Positions 33,507 to 46,226 are shown, counted from the first letter of the stretch. The stretch: DNA of 64,000 nucleotides from Berberis thunbergii (GCA_003290165.1 QNQO01000520.1:372001-436000), one strand, 5' to 3'. The notes: generated from the sequence alone by a model not told the origin. A program made the numbers and translations.

Positions 33507-34845
33507 CCTTCTTGGCTCTCGCGTCAAGCTTTCCCTCGTTGACATGGTAGTAAGTTGTGCACCTAAAAATTCTGAGTCTCTCATAATCTGCATGTTCTCC
33601 TGACCATACCCTGTAAGGTACATCTCCATCTAACTTTGAATGAGGAGACCGGTTGCAAATGTAGCAAGCTGTAGCAACCGACTCTGCCCACCATTCTCTG
33701 CCCAAACAAGCATATGATCGCATACAAATTGCTCACTCCCGCAATGTATGATTCAGTCTCTCCGCGACCCCATTTTGCTGTGGTGTTTTCCTGACTGTCC
33801 AGTGTCTAGCAATTCCTTTATGATCACAAAACTCCTTGAAGACACCCTCTGTATACTCTGTACCGTTATCAGATCACAATGTCTTCAATTTCTTGCCCGT
33901 TCTGTTCTCAACCATTGCTTTCCACTTCTTGAACGTGTTGAATACCTCATTCTTATGCTTCAAGAAATAAATCCAAGCATACCTAGAATAATCATCAACA
34001 AACGTGACAATGTACCTGGAACCACCCTTGGAAGTAACTAAGGCTGGACCCCAAACATCTGTATGCACATAGTCTAAAATACCTCTGCTTCTGTATTTGC
34101 TTGACTTGAACTGAACCCGGTGTGCTTTACCGTACACGCAATGCTCGCAAAAATCCATGCAAGGCTTCTTCATATTCTTCAGCAAACCTTTCTTACAGAG
34201 CATATCTAGACCTCTCTCTGACATATGCCCAAGCCGCCTATGCCATAACCGAGTGCACTCACATGGGTCTCCATCACTTCTATTAGTTCCAACTACTGTA
34301 CTTTCTGTCACCATCGTACCGAAAAGAGCATAAAGATTTCCTTGACGAATACCTTTCATCACTACCAAAGAACCACGAACAACCCTCTTCACTCCATTCC
34401 ATGTAACTATCTTACAACCACCGGAGTCCAAAGCACCAACAAAAATAAGGTTCTTCCGCAAATCAGGGACATGTCTTACATCCATCAAAGTTCTTATCCC
34501 TCCATCATGCATCTTGATTCTAATAGAACCAAGCCCCACCGTTTTACAAGAATGATTATTCCCCATCAACACGGTTCCTCCATTAATGCTTCTATAGGTA
34601 GTAAACCACTTCCTATTTGGACACATACGGTACAAGCAACCAGAATGAAGAATCCACTTACCGGAGATTTCTTCTTCACATGTGACGGAGAAACAATCAT
34701 CATTGCTCCCTTCTTTCGAAGCATAACCAGTCTCTTGCTTCCCTTCTGCCTTTCTGTTGTTGTTGTTCTTGTTGTTCTTCTTCCATCCTGCTCTCTTTTC
34801 CTGTATGTTTCTGAACTCCCCTCAGTGTCTCATTGATGTTGGTTA
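33507..34845 (-). pseudogene. Copia protease and integrase core of the second element
   Basis: From the 5' side, a protease-like ILHSGC (the family DSG catalytic Asp is His here) precedes LYRMCPNRKWF. It continues with GAG-pre-integrase (LWHRRLGHMSERGLDML, CEHCVYGKAHRVQF) and the integrase core (VDDYSRYAWIYFL at about 33960-34000). A stop at about 33870 follows KKLKTL, then SDN and the PQQNGVAE region lie in broken frames at 33740-33870. A 109-residue frame (33394-33723) holds the next part (WWAESVATACYICNRSPHSK) up to the LINE. Two or more frame breaks plus the lost protease Asp indicate a dead element. Confidence 0.85.
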
Positions 34846-34956
34846 AGTCTCTAATAAAATCATTACCTGAACTTTTTTTTTTTTTTGTATGTGGAAATAA
34901 GCCTGTATTTTAGATAATATTAATTTTATTGAGACGTGAAAATGGGGTTCATCCAA

Positions 34957-35274
34957 GGGTGTGTTTGGTTGCATGGAATCCCACGCCATGGGAATTCATG
35001 AGGGGGCCCCTATATTTTAGACTAAATTGATGTATCACTCGACATCAACCATTTGATTTTGTGATCAATGGTGGGAATGGAAGTCTCATGAACATGAGAA
35101 TCACATGCCTTGGGGGACCAAAGAGTGAGATTTTCATGTTCGTGGGACTTTCATTCCCACCATTGATTATTAAATCAAATGGTAGATGTGAAGTGATATA
35201 TCAATTTAGCCTAAAATGTAGGGGTCCTCTCATGGATTCCCATGGCATAAGATTCCATGCAACCAAACACACCC
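34957..35274. repeat. Palindromic MITE, 318 bp
   Basis: The left end GGGTGTGTTTGGTTGCATGG is the inverted complement of the right end, and the inverted pairing continues inward over most of the element, so it could fold into one long hairpin. No transposase is present. A clear target duplication was not found, so the superfamily (hAT or PIF/Harbinger) is undecided. Confidence 0.82.
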
Positions 35275-36050
35275 TAAAAGTTGTATTAAATAAGAGAAAA
35301 TGGTTGAAATTAGCTTCATATCACATCTTTGCTTGTTTGTTAATGGTGTTCATTTCATTGAAAACATTGTCATAGTGAGCTCTGTGAAAGAAGATTACAC
35401 TATCCCAATTGATTACAAGGCTTTCAAAACTAAACTATAGGAAATAAGTAGAATGATGTGGACATCACGAGGCATGTACATGATATGCGTACAAGAATGA
35501 CATTTACCAATATGCCATTTGAATGTTCTTAGTTTCCTATTAGGTGGTAGTTACTTCTTTTGCAAGCATTAGTTCATTATAAAAAGGCTATTTGATATTG
35601 ATTTAGATTCATTAACTTGTTTAGAAAAGAGATACATTAAGGTTTGTTGACAAGATCCTAGATAAAAGAGAAAAGTTACAGAATTCAATCTCTCAACTCT
35701 AAACTCAAACCTCCAAAACTCTCTCTACATTGGAGACTCTATTTAACCTGATTCTCACTGGAGCCAAACTTAAATTGTAACATAAGTAATAAATAACAGA
35801 GAGCCCCAGGCCCAAGTTGCTGCTAATCATCCCGACCCACAGTAAATATCCCCACACCTCAAACACTCATTTCCTACCATCAAGGCATGTGGGAATAATT
35901 GTCCATGTTGACTATTACGTACCAAGCTTTGTTCTGTAGTCGTTATGCTATTAGTTAAGTTGTGCATTAGCATTTGAAAGGCCTATTTAAAGAGATTTTA
36001 CTTTTGCATAACATAGTTTCCTAATATAGCATTTGTAAGCATTTTTGTAG
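35275..36050 (+). other. Polymerase intron remnant, no recognised feature
   Basis: This stretch ends in the acceptor ATTTTTGTAG (36041-36050) of the first palm exon. No polymerase exon was recognised in it, and the exon that should carry motif A is not there. Confidence 0.5.
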
Positions 36051-38724
36051 TTGCTAAGGAACTTGGTTGAGGGGAGAAGACAGGTCAAAACGTGGCTTAA
36101 AAAATAATCGGGTTTAAAAGCTAAGCAATATGATATTCAACAGCAAGCACTAAAGCTCACTGCAAACAGGTTTGTGCATGTGCTGAAATCTTTCCTCTTA
36201 CTTCAACTATTACTAATATCTTGATCACTAAGTTTCCGCTTAATGTAAACTTTGTCAGTATGTATGGATGCTTGGGATTTTTCGATTCGCGATTCTATGC
36301 AAAGCCACTTGCGGAGCTTGTAACTCTACAAGTAAGAATATTTTCTTTTAGGATTAGATCTCCATATACTTGGTTTGAGTTGACTCTATTCATAGGCGGT
36401 TAGTTGTAGTAATTTAACTAATCTATGTCATTTTGGTGCAGGGAAGAGAAATTTTACAAAGCACAGTTGATCTTGTTCAGAATCTGAACTTAGAGGTCCT
36501 CTCTTTGCCCACCAACACCCCCCCCCCCCCCCTTAATTTCTATATTTACTTTAGAAACTCATGATTATGAAACAGTGAGAGGTTTAAATTCTTGTATTCA
36601 TTCAAGTGATAATGTTTTATTTTTGTCGCACAGGTGATATATCAGATTCAATCATGATTTATAGTGGTCTTGATGATATTGCAAAGGCCAAATCAATTTC
36701 AGGAAAAGTCATCCAAGAGGTAACATTGCTCGATTTTCTAGGTGGATGCATGTTACTGATCAATGTGTAAAGGTGATGGTTGATGGTGATTGAGACAAAC
36801 TTGAATATAAAGATAACAAAGAAAACCTTGGAAGCTTTTCAGAACGGAGGTGTTCCATAACACTTTTTCTTGATCAAAATTAGTAGATTTCCCTCCACCT
36901 GCCATTAAATGTAGTCAGTTGCAGGAAACTTTGCATTCCATAAATATATTCCAACGTCCATAATTCCAATGGTATCAATGATTCAACAAAGTGGACGTTT
37001 AGTTAGGTTCAAATTCAGTCCCTTGTATAACTACCGACATTATGGAATGGTTGTAAAAAGAATTGACTCCCTCAATTTTGAATTTTATGTTTCAGTATGT
37101 TGATGTCTCATATCATAACAGCGTATAAGAAACTTTGGTTATTCATTCCCTATTCAGGTGAATAAGAAGTACCAGTGTTTAGAGATTGATCATGATGGCT
37201 TGTACAATTAAGAGAATGCTTCTTCTCAAGAAAAAGAAATATACTGCAGTCAAAGTCCAGTTCGAGAATGGGAAGCTATCTGAGTTGAAATCGAAACACT
37301 CGATTTGTTTATTGCTTTATGATTGAACGTGCTCCACCTGTCCTCTTGATGTATATATTTGATTTGCATGGCATACGTCACAGAATGTAAAGGTCTTGAC
37401 ATGGTCAGACGAGACTGGAGTTTGCTATCAAAAGAATTAGGAAATTTTTGTCTACACAAAATATTGTCTGGCAGGTAAACATACATTTTCTATTTATAGG
37501 TACTTTGCTACAAGCGTGTAATGACTCAAGAAACCACTATGTTATGTTGTGGAGTCGATTCATATCCGGCTCATGAAGGTAAATAGAATGATTTATGTGG
37601 GCTCTTGAAATGGACAATTGATTTCAAATTAGACATCCTTTGCCTAATTATTAAATTAAGAAAAATGAAATAGGTTTGTATTACTTTTTAACTGCATATC
37701 ATGAAGGTAAATATAATGATTTATGCAAACCCTTGAAATGGGCAACTGATTTCAAATTAAATATTCTTACCTAATTAATAAATAAAGAAGATGAAATATG
37801 TCAGCATTAATTACTTTTTAATTGCATATAAAAGATGCTGGAACTGAATAGGACAACGACACTTTGCCATGCATTGTTCATAATTATCGAAGTTACAAAA
37901 GAAGAAAGGAAATTTTATACTTATCTGCATCTACCAGGATCAAGATGACACGAGGAATGGAAGAGTGGAGCTTGAAAAATATGTCATTACAAAGACATTG
38001 ACAAAACCACCAGAAGCCTATCCAGATGCCAAAAATCAACCGCATGTGTGCAGGTAGACAGACAGTCGGCCCACATATTTTAGTTGTATGATTCATAATT
38101 CATAATGTTTCTTCTACACTCGTCATACTTAGAAATAAATATCTCTCCAGGTAGCACTTAGATTGAAGGCAGCAGGCTACTCAACTGAGTGTTCTGCTGG
38201 TGATACTGTACGTTATGTTATTTGCTATGAGCAGGTATATTGTGCCCCCACATTCCTTATTATTTCTTGCGGTCAAATAGATATCGATGACCTAGGTATA
38301 TATTAGATTATTGGCATATTTTGCATAACATATGACCATACAACCGGGATGAGAGCAGCAACAAGAATGATATTGTATTATTGGGAACAAAAAATGCTAA
38401 TGTTTAAGCATTTCCTTAATGTAGGGGACTAGTTTCAACTTCCAAAGGGTATATTGCTCATAGAGCTAGCATCCTGATGAACTTACTAAGGGCAATGGAA
38501 ACTGGATAGTTGACATTGATTACTACTTGGCAGAGCAGGTTTTGTTTCTGTTTAACTAAATCTTTTTGGACATTTGTGAAGAATTTTTGGTTCTGAATGT
38601 TCAAAGGTCGAGCTAAGTTTAGGTTATGCATGCAGATTTACCCAGTTGTGTCCTGTCTATGTGCACCCATTGAGGGTACCAGTTCTTCTCCTTCACACTG
38701 GTCGGTTGTAGATGATGAAGAGAG
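36051..38724 (+). pseudogene. POLA1-like palm and thumb exons (block of eleven)
   Basis: Exons: 36051-36169 (KTWLKK, stop TAA, SGLKAKQYDIQQQALKLTAN), 36259-36331 (MYGCLGFFDSRFYAKPLAEL), 36442-36495 (GREILQSTVDLVQN), 36634-36719 (VIY, then the broken motif, IYSGLDDIAKAK in a shifted frame), 37158 to about 37290 (VNKKYQCLEIDHDGLYN, then a stop), 37384-37474 (GLDMVRRDWSLLSKELG), about 37531-37580 (VVESIH), 37938-38053 (VELEKYVITKTLTKPPEAYP), 38151-38234 (ALRLKAAGYSTECSAGDTV), 38425-38538 (HPDELTKGNGNWIVDIDYYL, frame-shifted) and 38636-38724 (PVVSCLCAPIEGT, VDDEER). These are B-family polymerase alpha motifs in the right order with GT-AG introns. Exon 37158 seems to have lost its donor, and a 2-nt insertion precedes 38053. 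Confidence 0.92.
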
Positions 38725-39333
38725 GTAAATTTCTTTCCAACTAGCAGCCTGCACTTGCGTTACGTTGGGATGTAGTTTTTAAATTTATTTTAAGTAATAT
38801 ATCTATAATTGTGTCTGTATATTTTCAATTATCTTTCAATTGATCTTATATATAAAATTCTTTGTAATGTCCCTGTCTGTTTTCCTAACCAGCACTGCAA
38901 CACAAGTGACTATTGATAGCTTTTCATTATAGCGTTTTTTGAGTTAGAGCTATTAAAGCTTATTTTTAATGACATTGCTATATATAAAAATGATATAAGC
39001 AAACAGAAGAGCGGGAGTTAAAAAAAAAAACCCGCTCGATTCTCCTCAAAAAATTTAGAATATCTTTCGTCTCTCTCACCAAACGCAAAACAAAGACACA
39101 ACTCCTCTCATTCCTCTTGTTGTTGCCATATCTCTCTGGGAGTGAGAGATTGAGGGAGAGAGAAATCGAGAGGACTAGGAGGAGCCTTCCTCCACAAGAA
39201 CAGGATTCGATTGAAGATGATTTGGAGCTGTAAAAATCTGGAGTCTGCCGGCTGAAATCGTCCATCTCACATCATGAAGATTTTGAGAAGAGTTCATTGA
39301 ATATGACTTCGAGAAGCTTTGCTTTGGCCTGAG

Positions 39334-39606
39334 CTAAGATATCATGATATCTTCAACCGGCTTCGATTTTGTGTCTTTGGGGAAGAGATTGAGCTGGTGA
39401 ATTAGCTTCTTTGCTTGAAAGATTGGAAAGTCGGAGGCGGTGGGAAGGCGGAGATTGTCGTGAAGGATGGTGAAAGAAGGAGAAAATGCGGAGAGGAAGA
39501 TGAGAAAGGCTATAAAGGTGAGACCTTTGAGGTAAAACTTGATTTTTTTTCTCTTTGATTTTGATTTGGGGGTTTGGGGAAGTAGGGTTTTCAAGTGGCA
39601 TATCAA
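39334..39606 (-). pseudogene. Probable serine carboxypeptidase-like N-terminal exon fragment
   Basis: A 90-residue minus-strand frame has a basic N-region, a hydrophobic segment FYLKGLTFIAFLIFLSAFSP and then LPTASDFPIFQAKKLIHQLN, LFPKD. A signal peptide followed by a FP..QA..LI..LNLFPK stretch is typical of the propeptide of plant S10 carboxypeptidase-like proteins. No catalytic part is present. The fragment lies antisense to the other captured pieces of this element. The assignment rests on this short motif only. Confidence 0.4.
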
Positions 39607-42600
39607 TGCAAGGTGGATAGAATGGGGTCAACTGCATCTCAGTTTCGATAGATTGCTGGTTGATTTGGACTAGGAATTGCTATGGCTTTCGTATTCTGAT
39701 CTTATTCATGTATGCATCAATTTAATCGTATATACTCGCACATGTCATTTGGGAAGAATTATCATCCTAAAGGCAACTACACCGGTGATTTTGATATTCT
39801 TCTCAACTTTTTTTTGTTTGTTTTAAATTAATTTTTCTATAAAGTTTGCTCTAAAATACTGTTTCTAGTCATTTAGTAAGGGAAAGTTTGAATTTTTGTG
39901 AGAAGGTTGTGATATGTTTGTGTAGTTTAGCTAGATATATGATAAAAACATGGATAAATGGATGATTATGTGATCAGGGTTCGTTTTAGAAGTTCGATGG
40001 GTAAATTGAGTTTAGTTTATCATTAAGAGGATAAGTTTGGTTTCACACAATTGAATTCTTAAAGCAATAACTTTTCGCTCTAAGCACTAAACATCTATTC
40101 TTGAACATACCAGCCACTCTGTATTCAATTCCTCTCTTTTTATACATGGAGAATATTAATAGACATGTAGTGTATAGTGGAGAACTGATTCATGTGGCAA
40201 TTACAGGTTGCAGTTTGAGAGTTGTTACCATGGTACACTCAGATATGCGGTGTTGCTGCTTTGGTGCCACAAAAATTCAAATAAGGAAGGGTCGTACTCT
40301 TAATCATGAAGACATTATTGGTAAGATCATTCTTACACATTCAGTCTGAGCATTTTCTTGGATGTACTACAATTATAAATGAAATTTATGTTATGGTAGT
40401 GCATATCCAAATCAAGACTGTTACTGATCGACATTTATCTGCATTTGTTTGTATGAATCAAAATGAAAATAATGGCATTGTCATGTATCATTGAACCTTG
40501 TGCTAAATTTGTTTTGGTATATTGGAGACTCTTAGCCAAGTCAATTAAGTGTTACCCCTAGGCCCCAAGAAAAATCCTTCTGAAAAAAATGAATTTCAAT
40601 GAGAATTACAAGGAAGTATCGCTCTTTGTATTATGGTAAAGAACTTTTAACATTGCATATCAAGATCATCATATAAAGCATCAGTCAATAGAGCGCCTCT
40701 AAGCTCCAACTAGTTTTATCAGTTCATATGATTTTGTACCTCTTATGTAATTGCGAACACCATGTCAACAACAATCACAAATGTGCATGTTTTGGTTCCT
40801 GACAAGCAGAACTATAGGGCAGAAAAAGACAACTCAGTCTTGACCCTAATTATAGTAAACTGAGATATGGTAAAACGAAGGAAACTATTGATGGATAAGA
40901 GAGAATATTTTCGATAAAGTGCAAATTACTGAGGGTGTATCTAGTGACATTGTTAAAATCCCACTTCTGTGAATGAGATTTGTTCAACTAGTAACATATG
41001 GTCTTTTGTTAAATAGTATATAGTTTGTTTCAGTAGCCTCTTTATTTAGAATGAACCATGGGTGTCTTCTCACTCATCAAGATAAAAAAAAGTTTTGTAA
41101 TCCCTAATTGTAGTTGCATGAATTTAATTGGTTGCATAAAATGCAGCTTTCTGGCACTACAAAAGTCTTAAAAGCAGTGATTATGTGAGAAAGAACTTGA
41201 AAATTCAACATTTGAAGTCACTCCAGATCTGTGTTAACTTGATTGGATACTAAGATTTTATAAATATGAATCTAATGTACTACTTAACATATCTCTGTTT
41301 TGAATATAAAACAGGTTTTATTGCAAATAGATTAGCAGTAGATTTTATAATTTTCATAAATTTCTATGAAATACTTGTCTGACCATGTTACTGTCAGCTT
41401 TTGCATAATCTACTGCATAGTCAGTTGATGGCGTCTATTGGTTTGTACTTGAAAGTATGTGTTGCACTTTGTTCAACAATAACTTTCTTTGATTACTACA
41501 AGAAATCTGGCCATCAATAGCATCTGATAATAGCGATTTTTACTTTGTGCTATGAAAAGCTCAATTTTTATAGTATTGTAATATTAAAACGCTGTGGAAA
41601 AAAGGGCGGGAGTTTAAAAAAAAAAAACAGAGCTCAATTTTGCTCAAAATTTTCAGTAAACCTCTCTCACCAAAAGCAAAAAAGATATCTCCCTCCATCT
41701 TGCTCTTGTTATTGCCCTAAAACGTAGCAAAATCGAAATAACACAACAATCCTTCACGTTGGTGCCTCTGCTTTTCTCTGTGTGTTTATCAGGTTTAAGG
41801 TGGTTACTGCTTGAAAGGGTGGTAAAGTTAGGTTGCAATATGGTTATTTAGTTATGCTAATGGTGTCAATCATGGTGGTTTATCTGTATTTTAATGGTTG
41901 TTAGCACGTTTGTTTTTTGTTGCAGCTGAATGGGGTGCATCAAAGAGTAGCAGAAATGAGCGGAAAAGGGACGGAGGAGGTCAGGGTGGTTCTCTCCCTA
42001 TAGGATTTGCCCCTTGGGGGCTATCATCGATCATCAGGTGAGCCATTTTTTGTATACTATATGTTTGTAAATGACTATTGTATTCTTTTACAATTAATTC
42101 ATACCATAGCAAATATCATTTTTGTACTAGGTAGTATTATTAATGACCATAACAATTGTGCATGGTTACAAATATATTTATGAAATTTTTATTATACTTA
42201 AAAAAGATTGATTATTAAGGCATTATCATATGGTTAATGTATATGAATGAGAATTTATAAAGATAATACAGTGAGCCTGATTAATTATAACAGGTGTTTG
42301 AAATGTTTTGCTAAGTTGTTCATAATATTTCCTACTAAATTTGGTTGCCTTTGGTAATTGGTATAGCTTCAATGAAATATTGTTGCCTGCAGAGTTACAG
42401 TGAATCAAACTCATAAACCCTTATGTATGTGTTATGGAAATGTATTGGTATTCTTGTTTCTGACTCATGATCAAAGGCTTCCATTGTCATGGGTTCTAGA
42501 TGATGGATTATGTTTACTGTTTAATCATACATTGTTTTCCGGTGACCGTTTCAATAAGGAATTAGTGAAAAGAGATATTTATTTTTATGCAGGGAGGAAC

Positions 42601-43590
42601 TGTTTCAGCTATGACAGTTAATATGGGAATACTTTTAGGATTTGTTCCCTCTAATGACCCTCAGGTAACAATGCACTTTCCCCTATATCATGCATAAATG
42701 TTACAAATGTTCTTTTACTCTTTTGTCTATTTTCAACTTTTTTGTCACGATTATGCAAAATTACTCTATGTATGAGATAAGGGAAGTGAGCCTCGGAAGA
42801 AAGGTGAAACAAAAAGGAACTGGAAAAATATGCCCAACTATCATTACTGTCTGGTGTAACACAACAGTAAGGACTTCAGCACAAGTGCTTCTCTTGACAT
42901 CCTTAGAAAAAACAGTGAGAAGTTATTTCTTCATGGATTCACCATAAGTCTACTTTTGATGCATATAGCTTTAGAATTCCCCTCAACTTTTTGGGCTATT
43001 CCAATCTAAGAAAGAGCTTCTAATGTCCTGACAAACTAAATTGAAGTCCACACTTCATTCAGGTTCATCCAGTCCAACAGCATAATTGTTGCTACGAAAA
43101 TATGCAAGTGTTGTAACAGAATGCAAGCTGTGTAACTGAATACAAGTGGCTGCAATTGGGATTTAAGTCAGAGTGATACAAGTAGACACTGTGCTATAAA
43201 TAGGACTAGAACTGGAGGAAATAGGGGCATTCATTGATTTGTAAAAACAATTGTACATTGAGAGTTTGCTCTCTGGGAGACTAAGGCATCTCGAATAGCC
43301 TTCTTATCATTCCATATCATTCAATACAATTCATTTGTTACTACTACTCTTTGTATTGAAAGTTGCATGATCAGCATTCATTCTTGCACATCTCTGTTTA
43401 GTACTTTGTTTGTTGAAACTGCAAGATTCAATCCATCTCTCTCTGATCTCCACTAATTATCATTTGTTACTACTACTCTTTGTTTGTTGAAACTGCAAGA
43501 TTCTTGCACATCTCCACAATACCATCTTTTGATCTCCACTAATTATTGTGTTTGCTGGTTTGCAATTTGAATATCGATTGATCTCTCTTA
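39607..43590. other. Second CACTA interior: duplicated 5' region and unassigned exon-like pieces
   Basis: 41497-41770 repeats the organisation of 38893-39130: ATAGCG motif, GCGGGAGTT followed by an A-run, and CTCTCTCACCAAA(C/A)GCAAAA. Exon-like stretches bounded by AG and GT at 41926-42038 and 42588-42664 show no homology I recognise. 43089-43575 has LTR-like features (TATAAATA at about 43197, repeated CATTTGTTACTACTACTCTTTGT at 43327 and 43459) but no provable ends. Confidence 0.4.
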
Positions 43591-43599
43591 TTTTGATTG

Positions 43600-44463
43600 A
43601 TAGGTGTGGGAGAAAACTTGTTTCCCAAGGGGTTCAATTTCAACAACTCAGTGAATTTGGATGATTTTGCCAATTTCGTTGTTGTACGTGTTTCTTGGTT
43701 GTCCTTTGTTTTTCATTGTTGTTTTCTTCAATTCTCCGGGTTTCCATGCTAATGCGCCTTCGATATTTTTTTTTCAGGGGTCTGAAAAGCATTCTTGCAT
43801 AGATAATTTTATTGAGGTTGCTTTTGATGATGATTATGATGGTGTTTCTTTGGATATCATTCAAGGACAATGCCAAGCAAATATCACATCCACTGTTAAT
43901 GTGAAGGTTCCAAATATTAATAGTCCAATTGAAACAGGTATACTAAGAATATCGGTTGGTCTGGTATCTTTGATAATAAAAGTGATTGGTTTTACTATTG
44001 AATGCTGGGAGATTTTTCAAAGAGTGATATATTATCGTTGTTCCTTTAATCTTTCTTGAATGTGTGTGTAGAGCTAAGGTGTATGACAGGGTTATATTCA
44101 TGGCGCAAGAGTTCGGTAGTGATAAATGCTGAATTACTAAAGACATACCAACAAGGTAGACCGATAACTGACACAAACGAACAAGGTAAACCAAAGAAGA
44201 AGGATGACAAAATCATGGCAGGTTTGTGGTCTCACATTGTTTTCTTGAATACTTGGCATGATAAGTTCAATACTAGTAGGTGAATTTGAAAAATCTAAAC
44301 GTTTTTGCAGCTTATGATTTATTGAACTCTGATGAAAAGAACTTTGAGGTGAATATTTGGTATAACGAGATGGGAAAAGAATATAACGACGGCTTGGACC
44401 GTGTTCCACGGTTACTCAACATCGTCTTTGCTCTTATAGAAAGGTTCTATGATCCTATCAAGG
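43600..44463 (+). pseudogene. ABCA-type ABC transporter fragment captured in the second CACTA
   Basis: The probable exons are about 43605-43675 (FNFNNSVNLDDFANFV), 43778-43937 (QGQCQANITSTVNVKVP), 44072-44221 (LRCMTGLYSWRKSSVVINAE and KIMA) and 44311-44463 (AYDLLNSDEKNFEVNIWYNE, DRVPRLLNIVFALIE). The last three are separated by introns with GT-AG ends. The pattern RC..GL..WR.SS..IN.EL followed by AYD.LN.....F.V.IWYN and RVPR matches the lumenal region of plant half-size ABCA transporters. The nucleotide-binding domain and most membrane helices are absent. The frame is well kept in these exons but the fragment cannot transport anything. Confidence 0.7.
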
Positions 44464-44665
44464 GTAAGTTGCTGCTGCTCTAGGATGGCTGTTGCTGCTG
44501 CTGCTGCTGTTGCTGTTTATTCAGATTGAGCTGGTACTTGTATTCAAGTAATCAAAACAGTTCTTGTTTAAATTTTACAACCACTATGCCACTTGTAAGT
44601 AGTATTATATCTCGAATAGTGCATGTAGAATGTGGTTTTATTTCTGTCTTGTTTTGTTTTTACAG

Positions 44666-44734
44666 GAGTTTAAGGAACTGCAGCTTGCAAGGTCTAGTTC
44701 CTGACCTAAGCACAATACCAAAGCTTGGTTATTT
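44666..44734 (+). pseudogene. Single LRR exon fragment, LRR receptor-like kinase type
   Basis: The 69-bp stretch between AG and GT encodes SLRNCSLQGLVPDLSTIPKL, GYL. It is one leucine-rich repeat unit of the kind found one per exon in plant LRR receptor kinases (SLRNCSLQG.(I/V)PDLS.IP.L.YL). It follows the ABCA piece by 200 bp on the same strand, so a transcript could join both. The start is at the acceptor TTTTTACAG. Confidence 0.65.
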
Positions 44735-46226
44735 GTAAGTTCATTATAAATCAAGAGAAATTGGAGAGCAAGCACTGTAAGTTGGCTTTGTTTTGCAAAT
44801 GTATAGGTAGACAATTTGATTTAGCTTGTTCATGCATCGTCAAATGGTTTTGTTTGGCCTCCACCCTGGCAGGTACTGCCATTTGATACCAATTACCTAT
44901 CTGCTTCAATTCTTCAGCCATAATCCTTGGACCCCCTGCTCTCCTTTCCTCCTATTTATTGTGGTGTTTGGGTAGACTTAAACTAAAAACCTTCAATCTA
45001 TTAATCTTTATCTATATAACATAAAAAAGGCCCTTACATATTACAAAAATAAAATGAAATGAGTGTCATACTAAGGGCTGTTCAATAATTAGACACTGAA
45101 GAATAATAAATGTGGAATTTCAAGTTTTTCAATTCAATAAAAATGAGTCTTTGATTTTCAAAGTCGTCGTTAAATTTTAACTTTCAATAAAACCTGTGCT
45201 GCGTGGTACGCCTTTTAGCACATAAATAGTTTAGCTTTGGTGTGAAGAAAATTCTAGTGCTTTATCTGAATAAAATGCTAGTGGTTTGAATGAATAATAT
45301 GCAAGTACATCAGGTGAATAAATTGCTATTAGTATATATGGAAGAATAAAATGCTTGTGTTTTGAATCAGTATAAAGTGTGTAAGAATAAAATGCAGTTT
45401 TAGCAAGTAGTAGTAAATAGTAAGTGATTAAAAGGTAATCCCTTTCATTTAATATTTTTAATCACTTACGGCCTGCTTGGTTGCACGAAGAACTGACACA
45501 GAAGGAAAAACCAATTTTGTGAAGTTCAACAGAATAGAACTCCATGGAGCAAATGTCTGTCTTTGGCAGTACAAGTTATATATATTTTTTTCTTAGAAAA
45601 AAATCTCTCAATTGGATTCTAACTTTCCATTGTTTGGTTACAAACATTTTTCGGGAATTTTTTTCTAGTTAATAACTTAAGCTACCCAAACACCGCATTT
45701 CTTCATACTTAAACCTTCTCCCTATAGTTTTGTGTTTAAATGAGCAAACAAATGATGATCATTGGATAAAGCCTATCTCTGGCATAACAAGCTTCTTTGG
45801 AATGAGTTGTACAAACATACATTGATAATGTTTAGTCTTCAGACTTAGAAAATCTCAAGACAAGCAGCTCCCACAAATTCAAATGTTAGAACTTTCAGAT
45901 GTTAGAACTTTTTAAGTTGAAAGACACCTTAGACAATTCAAAGTATGTTGTTTTGACACTTTGATTGAGCCATCAGATTAATTGAAAGTGCTTTTGCCTT
46001 GTTAACTTGTCAAGTTGTTTTTTTCCTTTTTTGTGAAGAAAAGCATATGCGTTTTGATGGTTAGCATCTATATTTCTAAATTTTGCGGTAGGGCACACCT
46101 ACATTGCTCTGGCATTTTATTCATTCATGATCATATAGTGAAGATGGAGGTTTCACAACTTGGTTCGTAAAATGGTGTTCAATTGCTCTGGCATTTATTC
46201 ATTTATGTAACTTGTGTGTTTTGCAG
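44735..46226. other. Second CACTA interior between captured exons, no gene recognised
   Basis: AT-rich with short repeats of AATAAAATGC / GAATAATATGC at about 45260-45395. No conserved coding frame. Confidence 0.45.

Larger units (their letters stand above)
29500..34850 (-). mobile_element. Second Ty1/copia element, 5'-truncated and split by a LINE
   Basis: The minus strand holds protease, integrase, RT and RNase H of a copia element. Its 3' LTR continues across the CACTA to 15151. At its 5' side, recognisable sequence stops near 34850 in the protease/gag linker, with no 5' LTR, primer binding site or capsid region. A LINE (31739-33496) is inserted in the integrase C-terminal region. Stops and frame breaks occur in RT and integrase. 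It is a different copia lineage from the element at 9007 (YVDDMLIA, KSAFLHG replaced by KTAFLHGDL). Confidence 0.88.

Noticed and set aside
43089..43575. Solo LTR in the second CACTA
   Set aside because: A TATA-like box and short duplications are present, but no TG...CA ends with a target duplication could be fixed.
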